A stretch of DNA of 64,000 bases from JABMQB01 sp964575025 (GCA_964575025.1 CAZNPV010000020.1:1-64000); one strand, 5' to 3'. Shown: positions 35,022-44,487, counted from the stretch's first letter. A program made the numbers and translations. Notes: generated by a model from the letters alone, not told the origin.

Positions 35022-37943
35022 TTGAGAACAAAAAAGATAAAACAGGCGATTATAGCTAAAGAGAAGACTCCTGATGGAAAATCCGGTAAGTTTCCAATAG
35101 TTGGAATTGGTGCTTCAGCCGGTGGACTGGAAGCGTTGGAGCTTTTTTTGAAAAATATCCCTGAAAAAATCGGAATGGCCTATGTGGTTGTTCAACATTT
35201 GGATCCTACACAAAAAGGAATGCTTCCTGAATTGCTCCAGCGGATTTCCAGCATGCCGGTTTTTCAGGTTGAAGACCTCATGAAAGTGAAACCAGAATGT
35301 ATTTATGTAATTCCTCCAAACAAAAGCATGTCTATTTTCAAAGGAGTGCTTCACCTGTTTGACCCTGTTGAAGCCCGGGGGCTTCGTCTTCCTGTCGATT
35401 TTTTTCTGCGCTCACTGGCCGATGATCAGAAGGAATATGCTGTTGGAATTATTCTCTCAGGGATGGGCTCCGATGGAAGCAGCGGAATTCGGGCAATAAA
35501 AGAAAATAACGGAATTGTACTGGTACAGGAACCCGAAACAGCCCGGTTTGACAGTATGCCACGAAATGCCATCGACTCAGGACTGGTTGATATAGTGGCT
35601 CCACCCGAAAAATTGCCTTCGGAACTTATTAATTTCCTTAAACATATCCCTTTAGTTATATCAAACCTGAATATTGAAGTAAAAGATAAAAGCGCCCTGG
35701 AAAAAATTATCATTTTACTGCGAACACATACCGGCAACGATTTCTCACTGTATAAAAAGAACACGGTTTATCGGCGCATCGAAAGACGAATGAGCGTCCA
35801 TAAAATTGATGGAATATTTTCGTATGTTCACTTTTTGCAGGAAAATCCCAAGGAAGTGCATATCCTCTTCAAAGAACTGATGATTGGTGTAACTAATTTT
35901 TTTCGCGATGCACAGGTATGGGAAAAACTGAAAGAAAAAGGATTTCCCGCTCTGATTGACAAAATAGAACCCAATTCACAATTGAGAGCCTGGATACCTG
36001 GTTGCTCTACGGGAGAGGAAGCCTTTTCACTGGCCATCGTATTTAAGGAAGTGCTGGAAAAAATCAATCGGAGTTCAGGTATTTCATTGCAGATTTTTGC
36101 CTCCGATATTGATAACGATGCTATTGATATTGCCCGTAAGGGATTGTTCGCAGATAATATTGCTTCCGATGTGTCACCCAAAAGACTGAGCCGTTTCTTT
36201 ACCAAAACAGACGACGGATACCGTATCAATACAGAAATCAGGGAAATGGTTGTGTTTGCGCAACACAATATTACCATGCATCCACCTTTTACCAATATCG
36301 ATCTGCTTTCGTGCAGGAACCTGCTTATTTATATGGATCCTGAATTGCAGCGAAAATTGCTCGGTCTGTTTTACTACAGCCTTACCCAGGAAGGGATTTT
36401 GGTGCTTGGAACGTCCGAAACACTTGGTGTGCAAAGTCATCTTTTTACTCCGATTGATTCGGGCCTGAAAATTTTTAAACGATCTGTCGCCAACTTAAAC
36501 CCGCAAGTATTCGATTTTCCTTCTTCTTTTACCCGGCCCAAACCGGGTAAAATTGAAAACCCTGAATCTGATAAACCAGGTATGAACATTCAAACACTTG
36601 CCGATCAACTGCTGCTGCATCAATTTTCGCCTGCCGGAATTTTGGTAAATGAAAACGGTGATATATTATACATCAGCGGACGGACCGGGAAATACCTGGA
36701 GCCCGCAGTGGGAAAGGCAAACCTGAATATTTTTGCCATGCTAAGACCAGGCTTTCAGAATGACTTTGCCATTGCATTTCGTAAAGCGGTAATGAATAAA
36801 AAAGCAGAGGTATTGCACCATGTTAAAATAGGCACAAATGGGGGCTCCTTAACGTTAAATGTTACTATTCAGTGGATTCATAAGCCGGAACCTTTATACG
36901 GCAAGCTAATGATAATTTTTACAGAGGTTCCGCAACCTGATGACACCAAACCCCTGGAGAAAAAAGGAAAAGAAACAGCACCCAGTGTCAGGGAAAAAGA
37001 ACTTGAGCAAGAGTTACAGCATACACGTGAAGAGATGCAAAACATAATGGAAGAGATGCAGACTTCGCAGGAAGAGTTGAAATCAACCAATGAAGAGTTG
37101 CAATCAACCAATGAAGAGCTGCAATCAACCAATGAAGAATTAACGACTTCGAAAGAAGAAATGCAAAGCCTGAATGAAGAACTTCAGACGATAAATGCCG
37201 AATTGATGGCGAAGGTGGATGATTATTCGCGCGTTAACAACGACATGAAAAACCTGCTCAACAGCACCGATATTGCTACGTTGTTTCTCGACAAGGAATT
37301 AAATATCCGCCGTTTTACCAATCAGGCAACAAAAATTTTCAAACTGATTAAAAGCGATATTGGCCGCCCTTTTACTGACCAGGTTTCACAACTTATTTAT
37401 CCGGAACTGGCAGAAGATGCCCTGGAAGTGTTAAGAACGCTCATTTTTATTGAAAAACAAATTCCGACCAAAGATGGCAGGTGGTTTTCCATCCGAATTA
37501 TGCCCTACCGCACCTTCGACGACCGGATTGATGGCCTGGTTATTACGTTTATCGATATTTCAGAACTGAAAATAGTGGAAGATAAATTACATCAAATGGA
37601 TCAGGAGAACCGGCTGCTTCTTGACTCCTCTTCTAAGGTAATCCTGAAAATATCAGCCGACTGGAAAATTATGGAATTTAATTCGGGGGCTGAATCATTC
37701 TTCGGGAAAAAGCGCAATGATGTTACGGGTCAAAATTTTATGGAATTATTTATACCTGAGGCCCTGCAAAAAAAGACGGAACAAAAGATGACCAGACTGT
37801 TGATGAAACCGGGAAATTACGATATAAAAATGAAGGTAATTGCAGCCGGTGTAAAAGAACTTGACACGGAATGGTCGATAAATGCATTATTTAATCACTT
37901 AGAAATACCCTCAGAAATAATTATAATCACAAAAAATGAATAA
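35022..37943 (+). CDS. CheB methylesterase - CheR methyltransferase - PAS hybrid sensor
   Basis: 973 residues from a TTG start. CheB domain at about 24-205 with catalytic Ser32 (GIGASAGG), His59 (VVQHLDP) and Asp151 (GMGSDGSSG). CheR at about 215-480 with SAM-binding GCSTGEEAF at 328-336. A coiled coil at about 655-735 contains the repeated EELQSTN heptads, encoded by three near-perfect 21-bp DNA repeats (37071-37136). Two PAS domains follow (about 740-850 and 860-973). No kinase domain. It may tune a phospho-relay or stress sigma pathway. Operon with 37947-38501. Confidence 0.9.
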   Translation: MRTKKIKQAIIAKEKTPDGKSGKFPIVGIGASAGGLEALELFLKNIPEKIGMAYVVVQHLDPTQKGMLPELLQRISSMPVFQVEDLMKVKPECIYVIPPNKSMSIFKGVLHLFDPVEARGLRLPVDFFLRSLADDQKEYAVGIILSGMGSDGSSGIRAIKENNGIVLVQEPETARFDSMPRNAIDSGLVDIVAPPEKLPSELINFLKHIPLVISNLNIEVKDKSALEKIIILLRTHTGNDFSLYKKNTVYRRIERRMSVHKIDGIFSYVHFLQENPKEVHILFKELMIGVTNFFRDAQVWEKLKEKGFPALIDKIEPNSQLRAWIPGCSTGEEAFSLAIVFKEVLEKINRSSGISLQIFASDIDNDAIDIARKGLFADNIASDVSPKRLSRFFTKTDDGYRINTEIREMVVFAQHNITMHPPFTNIDLLSCRNLLIYMDPELQRKLLGLFYYSLTQEGILVLGTSETLGVQSHLFTPIDSGLKIFKRSVANLNPQVFDFPSSFTRPKPGKIENPESDKPGMNIQTLADQLLLHQFSPAGILVNENGDILYISGRTGKYLEPAVGKANLNIFAMLRPGFQNDFAIAFRKAVMNKKAEVLHHVKIGTNGGSLTLNVTIQWIHKPEPLYGKLMIIFTEVPQPDDTKPLEKKGKETAPSVREKELEQELQHTREEMQNIMEEMQTSQEELKSTNEELQSTNEELQSTNEELTTSKEEMQSLNEELQTINAELMAKVDDYSRVNNDMKNLLNSTDIATLFLDKELNIRRFTNQATKIFKLIKSDIGRPFTDQVSQLIYPELAEDALEVLRTLIFIEKQIPTKDGRWFSIRIMPYRTFDDRIDGLVITFIDISELKIVEDKLHQMDQENRLLLDSSSKVILKISADWKIMEFNSGAESFFGKKRNDVTGQNFMELFIPEALQKKTEQKMTRLLMKPGNYDIKMKVIAAGVKELDTEWSINALFNHLEIPSEIIIITKNE

Positions 37944-37946
37944 GGT

Positions 37947-38501
37947 ATGGTAAACGAAGAAATGGATTTCACCGATGCAAAAATGTTGCGTGAGAAAGCT
38001 GAAAAGCAACTGAGTGAGAAGCAAAAAAAAGAGGACAGTGCGTTGAAGGAAACCGATGTAAATAAACTTCTGCACGAATTACAGGTGCACCAGATTGAGT
38101 TGGAGATGCAAAATGAAGAGTTGCGAAAGGCTTACGAAACAGCAGAAACAGCCTTGAAAAAATACACCATGTTGTTCGATCTGTCTCCGTTGGGTTATTT
38201 CTCTCTCGATGCTGACGGTACAATCTGCGATCTGAATTTCACGGCTGCTGATATGTTGGGGGAAAGGCGATTTGGGTTGATTAACAGCAATTTTAAACTT
38301 TTTATCTCCGAAGATTCAAAGCCTGTTTTTAATAATTTTTTCCGAGAAGTATATACCAGCAATGCAAAAGAATCGTGCGAAGTGAGGCTTGGGTACGATA
38401 CTAAACTACTGGCCCATGTTTATATGGAAGGCGTAGTTACTGAGGATGAACAAAAATGCCTTTTGTCGGTCGTCGATATTTCGAAGTTCTCGAATGTGTG
38501 A
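37947..38501 (+). CDS. PAS-domain protein lacking an output domain
   Basis: 184 residues, 3 bp after the CheB-CheR gene. An N-terminal coiled coil (LLHELQVHQIELEMQNEELR region) leads to one PAS domain (about 72-180, PLGYFSLDADGTICDLN). In related proteins such a piece is followed by a histidine kinase; here it ends at TGA, and that stop codon is part of the next 39-bp element (GTGTGA). Either a stand-alone sensory adaptor of the hybrid protein or a truncated kinase. Confidence 0.8.
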   Translation: MVNEEMDFTDAKMLREKAEKQLSEKQKKEDSALKETDVNKLLHELQVHQIELEMQNEELRKAYETAETALKKYTMLFDLSPLGYFSLDADGTICDLNFTAADMLGERRFGLINSNFKLFISEDSKPVFNNFFREVYTSNAKESCEVRLGYDTKLLAHVYMEGVVTEDEQKCLLSVVDISKFSNV

Positions 38502-38561
38502 ATGATGTAACTCTTTCCCTGAATTGTGTAATGCTTCCCGGAACCAAATGGATTACCTTTG
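38496..38561 (+). promoter_or_regulatory. 39-bp regulon element E with perfect -7 box
   Basis: GTGTGAATGATGTAAC at 38496-38511, GAATTGTGTAATGC at 38521-38534, TGTAA repeats 21 bp apart; then exactly 19 bp and TACCTTTG (38554-38561), a perfect TAnnTTTG. It serves 38600-39043 and probably the L,D-transpeptidase gene behind it. Confidence 0.88.
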
Positions 38562-38599
38562 GTTCATCGAAGTAGTTTTACAATTTAAAATGGAAAGAG

Positions 38600-39043
38600 A
38601 TGAAAACACAAAAAACAAATAAACTCGCTACGGGTATTTTTTTTAGTATTTTGGTGATATCAATGATATTTTTATCCCCGGCATGTGCCCAAAAGGCAAC
38701 TTTTTTAAGATCCTCAGTTGTTCCTGCAGCCAAAGGCTCGGTTAGAGTAAAACAGGACAAGAACAAAAATTACGTCATTAAAGTTAAAATTGAAGATTTG
38801 GCAGAGGTTGAAAGACTGCAGGAATCGAAACAAACCTATGTGGTTTGGATGGAAACTGACAGGGGAAATACAGAAAATCTGGGACAGTTAAAAAGTTCAA
38901 GAAGTTTTTTGTCAAAACAAAAAACAGCATCCCTGGGAACAGTATCCTCATTTAAACCCATCAAAATATTTGTTACGGCCGAAGAAGGGATAGATGTTCG
39001 TTTCCCGGGAAACCAAATTATTTTAACTACCGAAAATTTTTAA
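38600..39043 (+). CDS. Exported protein of unknown function (RskA-like C-terminal fold?)
   Basis: 147 residues. A signal peptide or lipoprotein signal (ISMIFLSPACAQ; the -1 to -3 residues only roughly fit a lipobox). The rest has TYVVWMETDRGNTENLGQLK, similar in pattern to the C-terminal domain of anti-sigma-K factors (TYQLWL..DG..), but without a sigma-binding part. Likely sits in the periplasm. First gene after element E and 19 bp before an L,D-transpeptidase gene, so perhaps concerned with envelope repair. Confidence 0.6.
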   Translation: MKTQKTNKLATGIFFSILVISMIFLSPACAQKATFLRSSVVPAAKGSVRVKQDKNKNYVIKVKIEDLAEVERLQESKQTYVVWMETDRGNTENLGQLKSSRSFLSKQKTASLGTVSSFKPIKIFVTAEEGIDVRFPGNQIILTTENF

Positions 39044-39062
39044 TCTGCTTAAGTCGCACCCA

Positions 39063-40832
39063 TTGCAAAAAAAACGAATAGTAATTTCAGTATTTATATT
39101 GCTGACAGCGTATCCATTGGTGGCTGACGAACTTTCGGAATCCATCAGCCAGTTCATAAACAGAAAACCTGCAGGTTTATCGTATGAAATTGATCAGGCA
39201 AACCTTTATTCAAGCATCGTACTTCAGCAATTTTATCAAAACCGGAACTATGCTCCCGCATGGGTAAACTTTAAAGCCCCCAACTGGATAAAATCGAACA
39301 TTCCTCTGTGGATTCGTGCTTTTTCAACGGTTCGGATTAATTCAAATTCCCCTGTCTGGATTGAATCCAATATCCCTGTCTGGATTAACTCGAATGTGCT
39401 TGGGAAAAATGGGTATGTGCTTTTGGATTATATCCGGCGGGTCACCAGGCATGGCTTGAACCCAAACGACTACCATTTGTCTCTGATTGAAAAATATAGG
39501 GATAAAATTGTGTTGTTTACGGCAATGGATACAGAGGATATGATGAAACTGGATGTTTTGCTCACCGATGCTTTTTTATTTCTAAGCCTGCAATTGTATT
39601 ACGGTAAGGTTGACTCTGAGAAGGAAGGCGGCAGTTGGAAAATACAGCGCAAGGACCCGCAATTGCAGTTAAACTGGAAATTAGAAGAAGCGCTGAGCAT
39701 AGGGGATATTGCCAATGCACTTGATATGCTTTCACCGAGGTACCGTGCCTACTGGATGATGAAAGAAGATCTGGCATTTTTTCTTGAGTTGGAAAATGAG
39801 CCCTGGCCGGCAATACTTTCAGATACCACAATTAATCCCGGCCAGACAAACCCGTTGATCCCCAAAATCAAAGAAAGGCTGATAAAACTGAGGTATCCGT
39901 TGTCAGACAGTATTTCTGTAACGTATGATAAGGAACTTGAAAAGCAACTGAAGAGTTTTCAGAAAGACTGGGGTTTAAATTCCGATGGTGTGATAGGAAA
40001 GGGAACGTTGCTTGCGCTAAATACCAATCCGCGCATACTTATAGACCGGTTAAAAGTGAATATGGAGAGGTTCAGATGGCTTCCGTTATATGAACCCCGA
40101 AAGTACCTGATGGTAAACATTGCAAGTTTTGACCTTGTATTGATTGAAGGAGTTGACACCCTTATTTCAATGCGGGCCATTGTGGGAAAGGATTACCGGG
40201 AAACGCCTGTCTTTGATGCACTAATGACTTACATTGTTTTTGGTCCAAACTGGACAGTTCCTCCGACCATTCTGAGAAACGATGTGATTCCCCAACTGCT
40301 TAAAGGCCCTGAATATCTTGAAAAAAAGAATATGAAACTGATCAGGTACAATGGCTCAGAAATCGCATACAGCGAAATTGACTGGTCAAAAATATCAGGG
40401 AACAACTTTCCCTACATGGTCAGACAAAATCCCGGACCTGAGAATGCCCTGGGGAAAGTAAAATTTATGTTCCCGAATCGTTATAATGTATACATTCACG
40501 ACACTCCTTCGCGAGGGTACTTTGCCCGCGACGACCGGGCAATGAGTTCGGGATGCGTCAGAATTGAAAAACCTCTTGAACTGGCTGAGTTGTTACTGGC
40601 CGATTCACAGGAGTGGCCGCCTGTAAAAATTCGTACTGCCATGCAGAAGAACAGGGAACAAACGGCAAGCCTTAGAATTCCTGTTGATGTGTTGTTGCTA
40701 TACCTTACTGCATGGACTGACGGAAACGGACGTGTACAGTTCAGGAAAGATATTTATATGCGGGATGAGCTGGTGCTGAATGCCTTAAATCAAAAACCGG
40801 AAGTAGAAAAAATAAAGGTTATCCCTTTTTAA
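39063..40832 (+). CDS. L,D-transpeptidase (YcbB/LdtD-like) with unusual Trp-Ile repeats
   Basis: 589 residues from a TTG start. Signal peptide (VISVFILLTAYPLVA), a YcbB-type scaffold domain, a peptidoglycan-binding domain (LKSFQKDWGLNSDGVIGKGT) and the YkuD catalytic domain with HDTPSRGYFARDD and SSGCVR (catalytic Cys at about 497). It crosslinks peptidoglycan 3-3. At about 74-115 four near-copies of a NSxxPVWI/SNIPVWI unit are inserted before the scaffold, with a repeated CCCTGTCTGGATT in the DNA; not usual for the family. Convergent overlap of 14 bp with the next gene. Confidence 0.9.
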   Translation: MQKKRIVISVFILLTAYPLVADELSESISQFINRKPAGLSYEIDQANLYSSIVLQQFYQNRNYAPAWVNFKAPNWIKSNIPLWIRAFSTVRINSNSPVWIESNIPVWINSNVLGKNGYVLLDYIRRVTRHGLNPNDYHLSLIEKYRDKIVLFTAMDTEDMMKLDVLLTDAFLFLSLQLYYGKVDSEKEGGSWKIQRKDPQLQLNWKLEEALSIGDIANALDMLSPRYRAYWMMKEDLAFFLELENEPWPAILSDTTINPGQTNPLIPKIKERLIKLRYPLSDSISVTYDKELEKQLKSFQKDWGLNSDGVIGKGTLLALNTNPRILIDRLKVNMERFRWLPLYEPRKYLMVNIASFDLVLIEGVDTLISMRAIVGKDYRETPVFDALMTYIVFGPNWTVPPTILRNDVIPQLLKGPEYLEKKNMKLIRYNGSEIAYSEIDWSKISGNNFPYMVRQNPGPENALGKVKFMFPNRYNVYIHDTPSRGYFARDDRAMSSGCVRIEKPLELAELLLADSQEWPPVKIRTAMQKNREQTASLRIPVDVLLLYLTAWTDGNGRVQFRKDIYMRDELVLNALNQKPEVEKIKVIPF

Positions 40833-41538
40833 CAGAGGTTATTCTGCTGATAACCGGCGATTTTGACAAATAGCTTTCTGAGGGTGCGTAAACAAACAGG
40901 CAGGTCCCGTCTTTTATGGTTTCAATAATTTCCCTGCTTAGCTCTTCGGGTACAGCCGGACAACCCAGACTTCGGCCAAGTCTGCCGTATTTCTCAATAA
41001 ATACAGGGGATACATAATCTGCACCATGAATGACAATGGCACGTTCACGTGCTTTGTCGTTAATCCCGCTTTCAATGCCATTAAGCCGGAGGGAGAAGCC
41101 ATGTTTCCCGAAATAGGTTTCGCCGGTGGTGTAAAAACCGGGGCTGCTGGCATAGGAACCTGGTTTGTTGGAAAAATTTTCGGCCATAACTTCGCCCGAA
41201 TTTCGCCCGTGGGAAACCAGGCAATGAAACAATATTTTCCCCTCCACAAGGTCGAGTACCCAAAGCCTTTGCTGGTTCGACGGCAGGCTGAAATCGATGA
41301 TGGTTATCACTTCGGGACGGTTGATAGTATGCTCTCTTTTAAGTAATTCGTAACCGGAAAGTGCGGTTTGAAGTAAGTCCGGGGATGGTAGTTCAGAAGC
41401 GTTTTCTGAATGGGTTATTTTAAATGTGTCGATATGTATGGACGGGTTATTCTTCACGTTGAAAGCAACACACCACTCGTTTGTTGCAGAAACCATAAAC
41501 AATAACAATAAAATTAAAACAGTTTTCTTTCTCAGCAT
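40819..41538 (-). CDS. Murein L,D-transpeptidase catalytic domain protein (YkuD-2 type)
   Basis: 239 residues. Signal peptide (TVLILLLLFMVSATNEWCVA), then a catalytic domain with SHGRNSGEVMAENFSN, YFGKHGFSLRLNGIE, HGADYVS and GRSLGCPAV holding the catalytic His and Cys. Belongs to the short L,D-transpeptidase family frequent in Bacteroidota. It overlaps tail to tail with the larger L,D-transpeptidase on the other strand; both probably remodel the cell wall under stress. No 39-bp element is seen before it. Confidence 0.88.
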   Translation of the reverse strand: MLRKKTVLILLLLFMVSATNEWCVAFNVKNNPSIHIDTFKITHSENASELPSPDLLQTALSGYELLKREHTINRPEVITIIDFSLPSNQQRLWVLDLVEGKILFHCLVSHGRNSGEVMAENFSNKPGSYASSPGFYTTGETYFGKHGFSLRLNGIESGINDKARERAIVIHGADYVSPVFIEKYGRLGRSLGCPAVPEELSREIIETIKDGTCLFVYAPSESYLSKSPVISRITSVKKG

Positions 41539-41652
41539 GGGCTAAAAGTAATTGTTTTTTTGATTCTATTGCTTTATCTCAAAATATATTTCATCTATTT
41601 GTTATTTTTTATTCTTTATTAACCTATTTTTATTCAGTTAATTAATATTTCA

Positions 41653-42288
41653 GTGATTGTAACTGACAAACGAAGGTGGTTTGAGATTGCAGCAGTTTTG
41701 GCAACCGGCTTCATGAAATATCTTTTCACGGACTGGTTGAACCTGCGGACGTTTTATATTGGTGTTGCCTGCATCTTCTGGTCCATCTATATTTACCAAA
41801 GATACCGGAAAAACAAGCAAATTCTGCAGCATTGGGGTTTCCGTAAAAATCATTTCAACCCAACGTTCCTCTTTCTTATCCCATTTGCTTTGATTATGGT
41901 TGCAGCCATTGTTTGGTATGGCATTTCGTACAATGCCATCTTCCTTAACTGGCATATCATCCCTGTTTTTATTTTTTATCCGGCGTGGGGAATCATTCAG
42001 CAGTTTTTAGTGCTTGCCCTTGTTGCCGGTAATTTGCATTCGTTACCGACATTAAAACTCCGTAAAATTCAAATTATTCTGCTTATTTCCACGGTTTTTG
42101 CATTGGTTCATTACCCCAGCCTGCCTTTAATGGTTTTTACTTTTTTTATGGAGATGGTGTTTGCAGTTGCTTTTTTTAAATGGAGAAACCTTTGGCCTCT
42201 TGGTCTTTATCATGGGTGGGTAGCCAGTTTGCTTTTATTCTTCGTGCTGGGCCGGGATTTATGGAATGAACTATGGACGATATTATAA
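41653..42288 (+). CDS. CPBP-fold intramembrane protein with lost catalytic glutamates
   Basis: 211 residues from a GTG start, about six membrane helices. The CPBP family (prenyl protease/Abi type) is suggested by FALVHYP (FxxxH motif) and GLYHGW near the end. The usual EExxxR of motif 1 is replaced: WGIIQQFLVLALV has QQ, so proteolysis is doubtful. Could be a pseudoenzyme that binds membrane proteins. It converges on the DUF6320 gene with a 6-bp gap. Confidence 0.7.
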   Translation: MIVTDKRRWFEIAAVLATGFMKYLFTDWLNLRTFYIGVACIFWSIYIYQRYRKNKQILQHWGFRKNHFNPTFLFLIPFALIMVAAIVWYGISYNAIFLNWHIIPVFIFYPAWGIIQQFLVLALVAGNLHSLPTLKLRKIQIILLISTVFALVHYPSLPLMVFTFFMEMVFAVAFFKWRNLWPLGLYHGWVASLLLFFVLGRDLWNELWTIL

Positions 42289-42294
42289 CATCTC

Positions 42295-43020
42295 CTAAAT
42301 ATGAAAAAACCGTTTCAGGTCGGTTGCTTTTTTTAGCCGGTAGTGAACATACAACAAAAGCATGGCGATAAAAAAAACCGAACCCATTACAATCAGGCTC
42401 CATCCAAAGTATACCGGGCCTTGCGTATAAACGGAAATCATTCCTTCTGTACAAATACACAACACCCCTGCGGCAATCATTGAATAAGCGATAATATTCA
42501 ACCCTTTCTGCTTTGCTTTCCGAATCAAAAAAACGAGAACCAAAACCGTTATATAGGCAACCAGTATGATCGGAATGCCCGGTTTTATTTCCCATTGGGT
42601 ATCGCCGGCAAACACATCGAAGAGGAAAAAAAGGCTGGTAACCGATAAAAAACTGAGGGCCACCATGAGCATGATTTTTTTACGCAGGAATGTATTCAGT
42701 GTAAAATTGACAAACAAAACAAGACTCACCGTGGCAGGGTACTTTGACCATGTGATGCTTTGACTTCCAGCAAAATCAATAAGCAGGGTGATGATTATGC
42801 CTGAAATAAGAATCAGCCCCGATATTTGCCAAAAGATTTTCCTTTTCTGGAAACCCGTTAACTGCTGGTAATCTGTGAGTAGTTTTTCTTCCCTTCGTAA
42901 TTTCCCCGATTTTATGAAAGCCACGTTATCGGCTGTTTTTTCGAGGAGCGGTTCTCCGCATAACGAACAAAAATTGGCATTTTCTTCTACCTCTACTCCG
43001 CAATTCGGACAATGTGTCAT
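42295..43020 (-). CDS. Zinc-ribbon DUF6320 membrane protein
   Basis: 241 residues. N-terminal zinc ribbon (CPNCGVEVEE…CSLCGEPL; four Cys at about 4, 7, 18 and 21), then six or seven membrane helices from residue 65 on, as in DUF6320. Such proteins are found beside acyl/alcohol acetyltransferase-like genes, as here: the partner gene ends 6 bp upstream. Probably an operon for a surface lipid or glycolipid modification; exact reaction unknown. Confidence 0.78.
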   Translation of the reverse strand: MTHCPNCGVEVEENANFCSLCGEPLLEKTADNVAFIKSGKLRREEKLLTDYQQLTGFQKRKIFWQISGLILISGIIITLLIDFAGSQSITWSKYPATVSLVLFVNFTLNTFLRKKIMLMVALSFLSVTSLFFLFDVFAGDTQWEIKPGIPIILVAYITVLVLVFLIRKAKQKGLNIIAYSMIAAGVLCICTEGMISVYTQGPVYFGWSLIVMGSVFFIAMLLLYVHYRLKKATDLKRFFHI

Positions 43021-43026
43021 ACGCTT

Positions 43027-44328
43027 TTAATCCTTTGTTATCACTTCAACCGGAATATTCTGATGGCGCAAAAACCGCAGAAATTTTTCTTCAAATTCCT
43101 GCGAATGCGTGATGTTGCCAAAACTCAATGTCAGTTTATTGCCAAATCCGGCCGCACCAACACTAATTTTCAGCATCTTGTTGGGCGGTGGCGGCGTCAT
43201 TATAAAACAATCAATCAACCTGGAGGTTTCATCGGGCAAATCTATTTTTCCCAGGTTGGTTAGTACCCCGCTATACTGGTTTGTGCCCAGCGAATAGTAT
43301 TTCAGGCGCAGAATTAAACTTTTCAGGAACAGCGGTATTCCCCTGATAAACAGCTTCATTTCGCTTCTTACGTTTCTTGAAATATTTTTATTGATCAGCT
43401 TTTCGTCGGTTTCAAGCATCATCTGGTGATAAACTGATTTAACAATCTCATCGAACGTATAATGGCCAAGGCGCAAATCAATTTCCGGCATCACAAACAG
43501 CGAAAAATTCCGCATGGTTTTCGATGGAAATATACTCCTCAGATTGATAGGGACCTGAACACGAATTTTTTTTTGTTTTTTATACCTGCCAAACCCATTC
43601 AGGTTCTCATAAATATCCTGTAAAATGAAAAGGTAAACCGATACCAGATAAACGGTTATACTTACTCCTTTGATGTGTGCAATTTCCTTCGTTTGTTTCA
43701 GCGACACGATGGCATTTAACCGGGTAAAACGGGGAGTCGTTTTTAATGAATAGGGCAGATGGAAAGCCTTTGATCGTTTTACCATGGGGGGGATTTCTGC
43801 TTTAAAATAGCGGTTGTATGCATCTTCGTATTTTTCTTCGGAAATACGATTCCCCGTATCAGTAATCCTGTACCTGCCGGGGATTTCAGCACCACATTCA
43901 GCCGAATAGAGGATGAGAATGGTTCTGAAAAATTCGAATGCCCCGCTGCCATCTGTTAAGATGTGCGAACACTCAACGCTGATGCTGTTGCTCTTTACAG
44001 GAATTCGTACCAACAAATGTCCTTTGGGAAATTTCCTGCACAGGGGTTTCTCATCGGGCTCAACAGGAATGTGTTGCGGAAGATGCTCGAGGTAATACCA
44101 GAAAAATCCTTCCCGGAGTTGAACCCTGAAAAACGGGAACTGCTTTTCTGCCTGCAAAACTGCTTTGCGAAACGGTTGAATTTTAACAGGTTGTTTTAAC
44201 AGGGCCGTTAACCTGAAAACGGCGGTAACATTTTCGTTGATAATAGCCGGAAATATCTTCGCCGCATTATCAAGGGCAAACCAAAATTTCCCGGAATTTG
44301 GAACCGTATGGTTGGTTTTGCTATCCAA
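43027..44328 (-). CDS. Condensation/alcohol acetyltransferase-like acyltransferase
   Basis: 433 residues from a TTG start. The motif SHILTDGSGAFEFF carries the HxxxDG signature of the CoA-dependent acyltransferase superfamily (condensation domain, AATase, PapA-type) at about 134-139. The DFGWG-type motif is absent or changed. It acts together with the DUF6320 protein encoded 6 bp downstream. A -7 box (TACCTTTG on the minus strand, 44364-44371) stands about 40 bp before the start. Confidence 0.8.
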   Translation of the reverse strand: MDSKTNHTVPNSGKFWFALDNAAKIFPAIINENVTAVFRLTALLKQPVKIQPFRKAVLQAEKQFPFFRVQLREGFFWYYLEHLPQHIPVEPDEKPLCRKFPKGHLLVRIPVKSNSISVECSHILTDGSGAFEFFRTILILYSAECGAEIPGRYRITDTGNRISEEKYEDAYNRYFKAEIPPMVKRSKAFHLPYSLKTTPRFTRLNAIVSLKQTKEIAHIKGVSITVYLVSVYLFILQDIYENLNGFGRYKKQKKIRVQVPINLRSIFPSKTMRNFSLFVMPEIDLRLGHYTFDEIVKSVYHQMMLETDEKLINKNISRNVRSEMKLFIRGIPLFLKSLILRLKYYSLGTNQYSGVLTNLGKIDLPDETSRLIDCFIMTPPPPNKMLKISVGAAGFGNKLTLSFGNITHSQEFEEKFLRFLRHQNIPVEVITKD

Positions 44329-44363
44329 ATAGAGATGTTTTTATAAGTGCCTCATTCGTTGTT

Positions 44364-44371
44364 CAAAGGTA
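44364..44371 (-). promoter_or_regulatory. -7 box (TACCTTTG) before the acyltransferase operon
   Basis: A perfect TAnnTTTG on the minus strand, 36 bp before the TTG start at 44328. The upstream sequence does not contain the 39-bp element. Confidence 0.5.
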
Positions 44372-44421
44372 TAAATTATTCGGAACCGGTGTGCCATTAT
44401 CCCGAAGCCTGGCTCATTAAT

Positions 44422-44487
44422 GTGTGAATGATGTAACTTTTATTCAGAATTATGTAATGCATCCCGAACGCTTTAAACGTAATTTTA
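44422..44487 (+). promoter_or_regulatory. 39-bp regulon element F with -7-like box
   Basis: GTGTGAATGATGTAAC at 44422-44437, GAATTATGTAATGC at 44447-44460, TGTAA repeats 21 bp apart; after exactly 19 bp TAATTTTA (44480-44487). It should drive the operon from the small membrane protein at 44534 through the CsbD-like and SPFH genes. Confidence 0.85.

Noticed and set aside
37060..37140. Tandem 21-bp repeats, considered as CRISPR or minisatellite
   Set aside because: They are in frame and encode coiled-coil heptads of the CheB-CheR-PAS protein; there are no spacers.
44332..44432. A further minus-strand 39-bp element before the acyltransferase gene
   Set aside because: There is a good -7 box, but no TGTAA direct repeats at the required distance.
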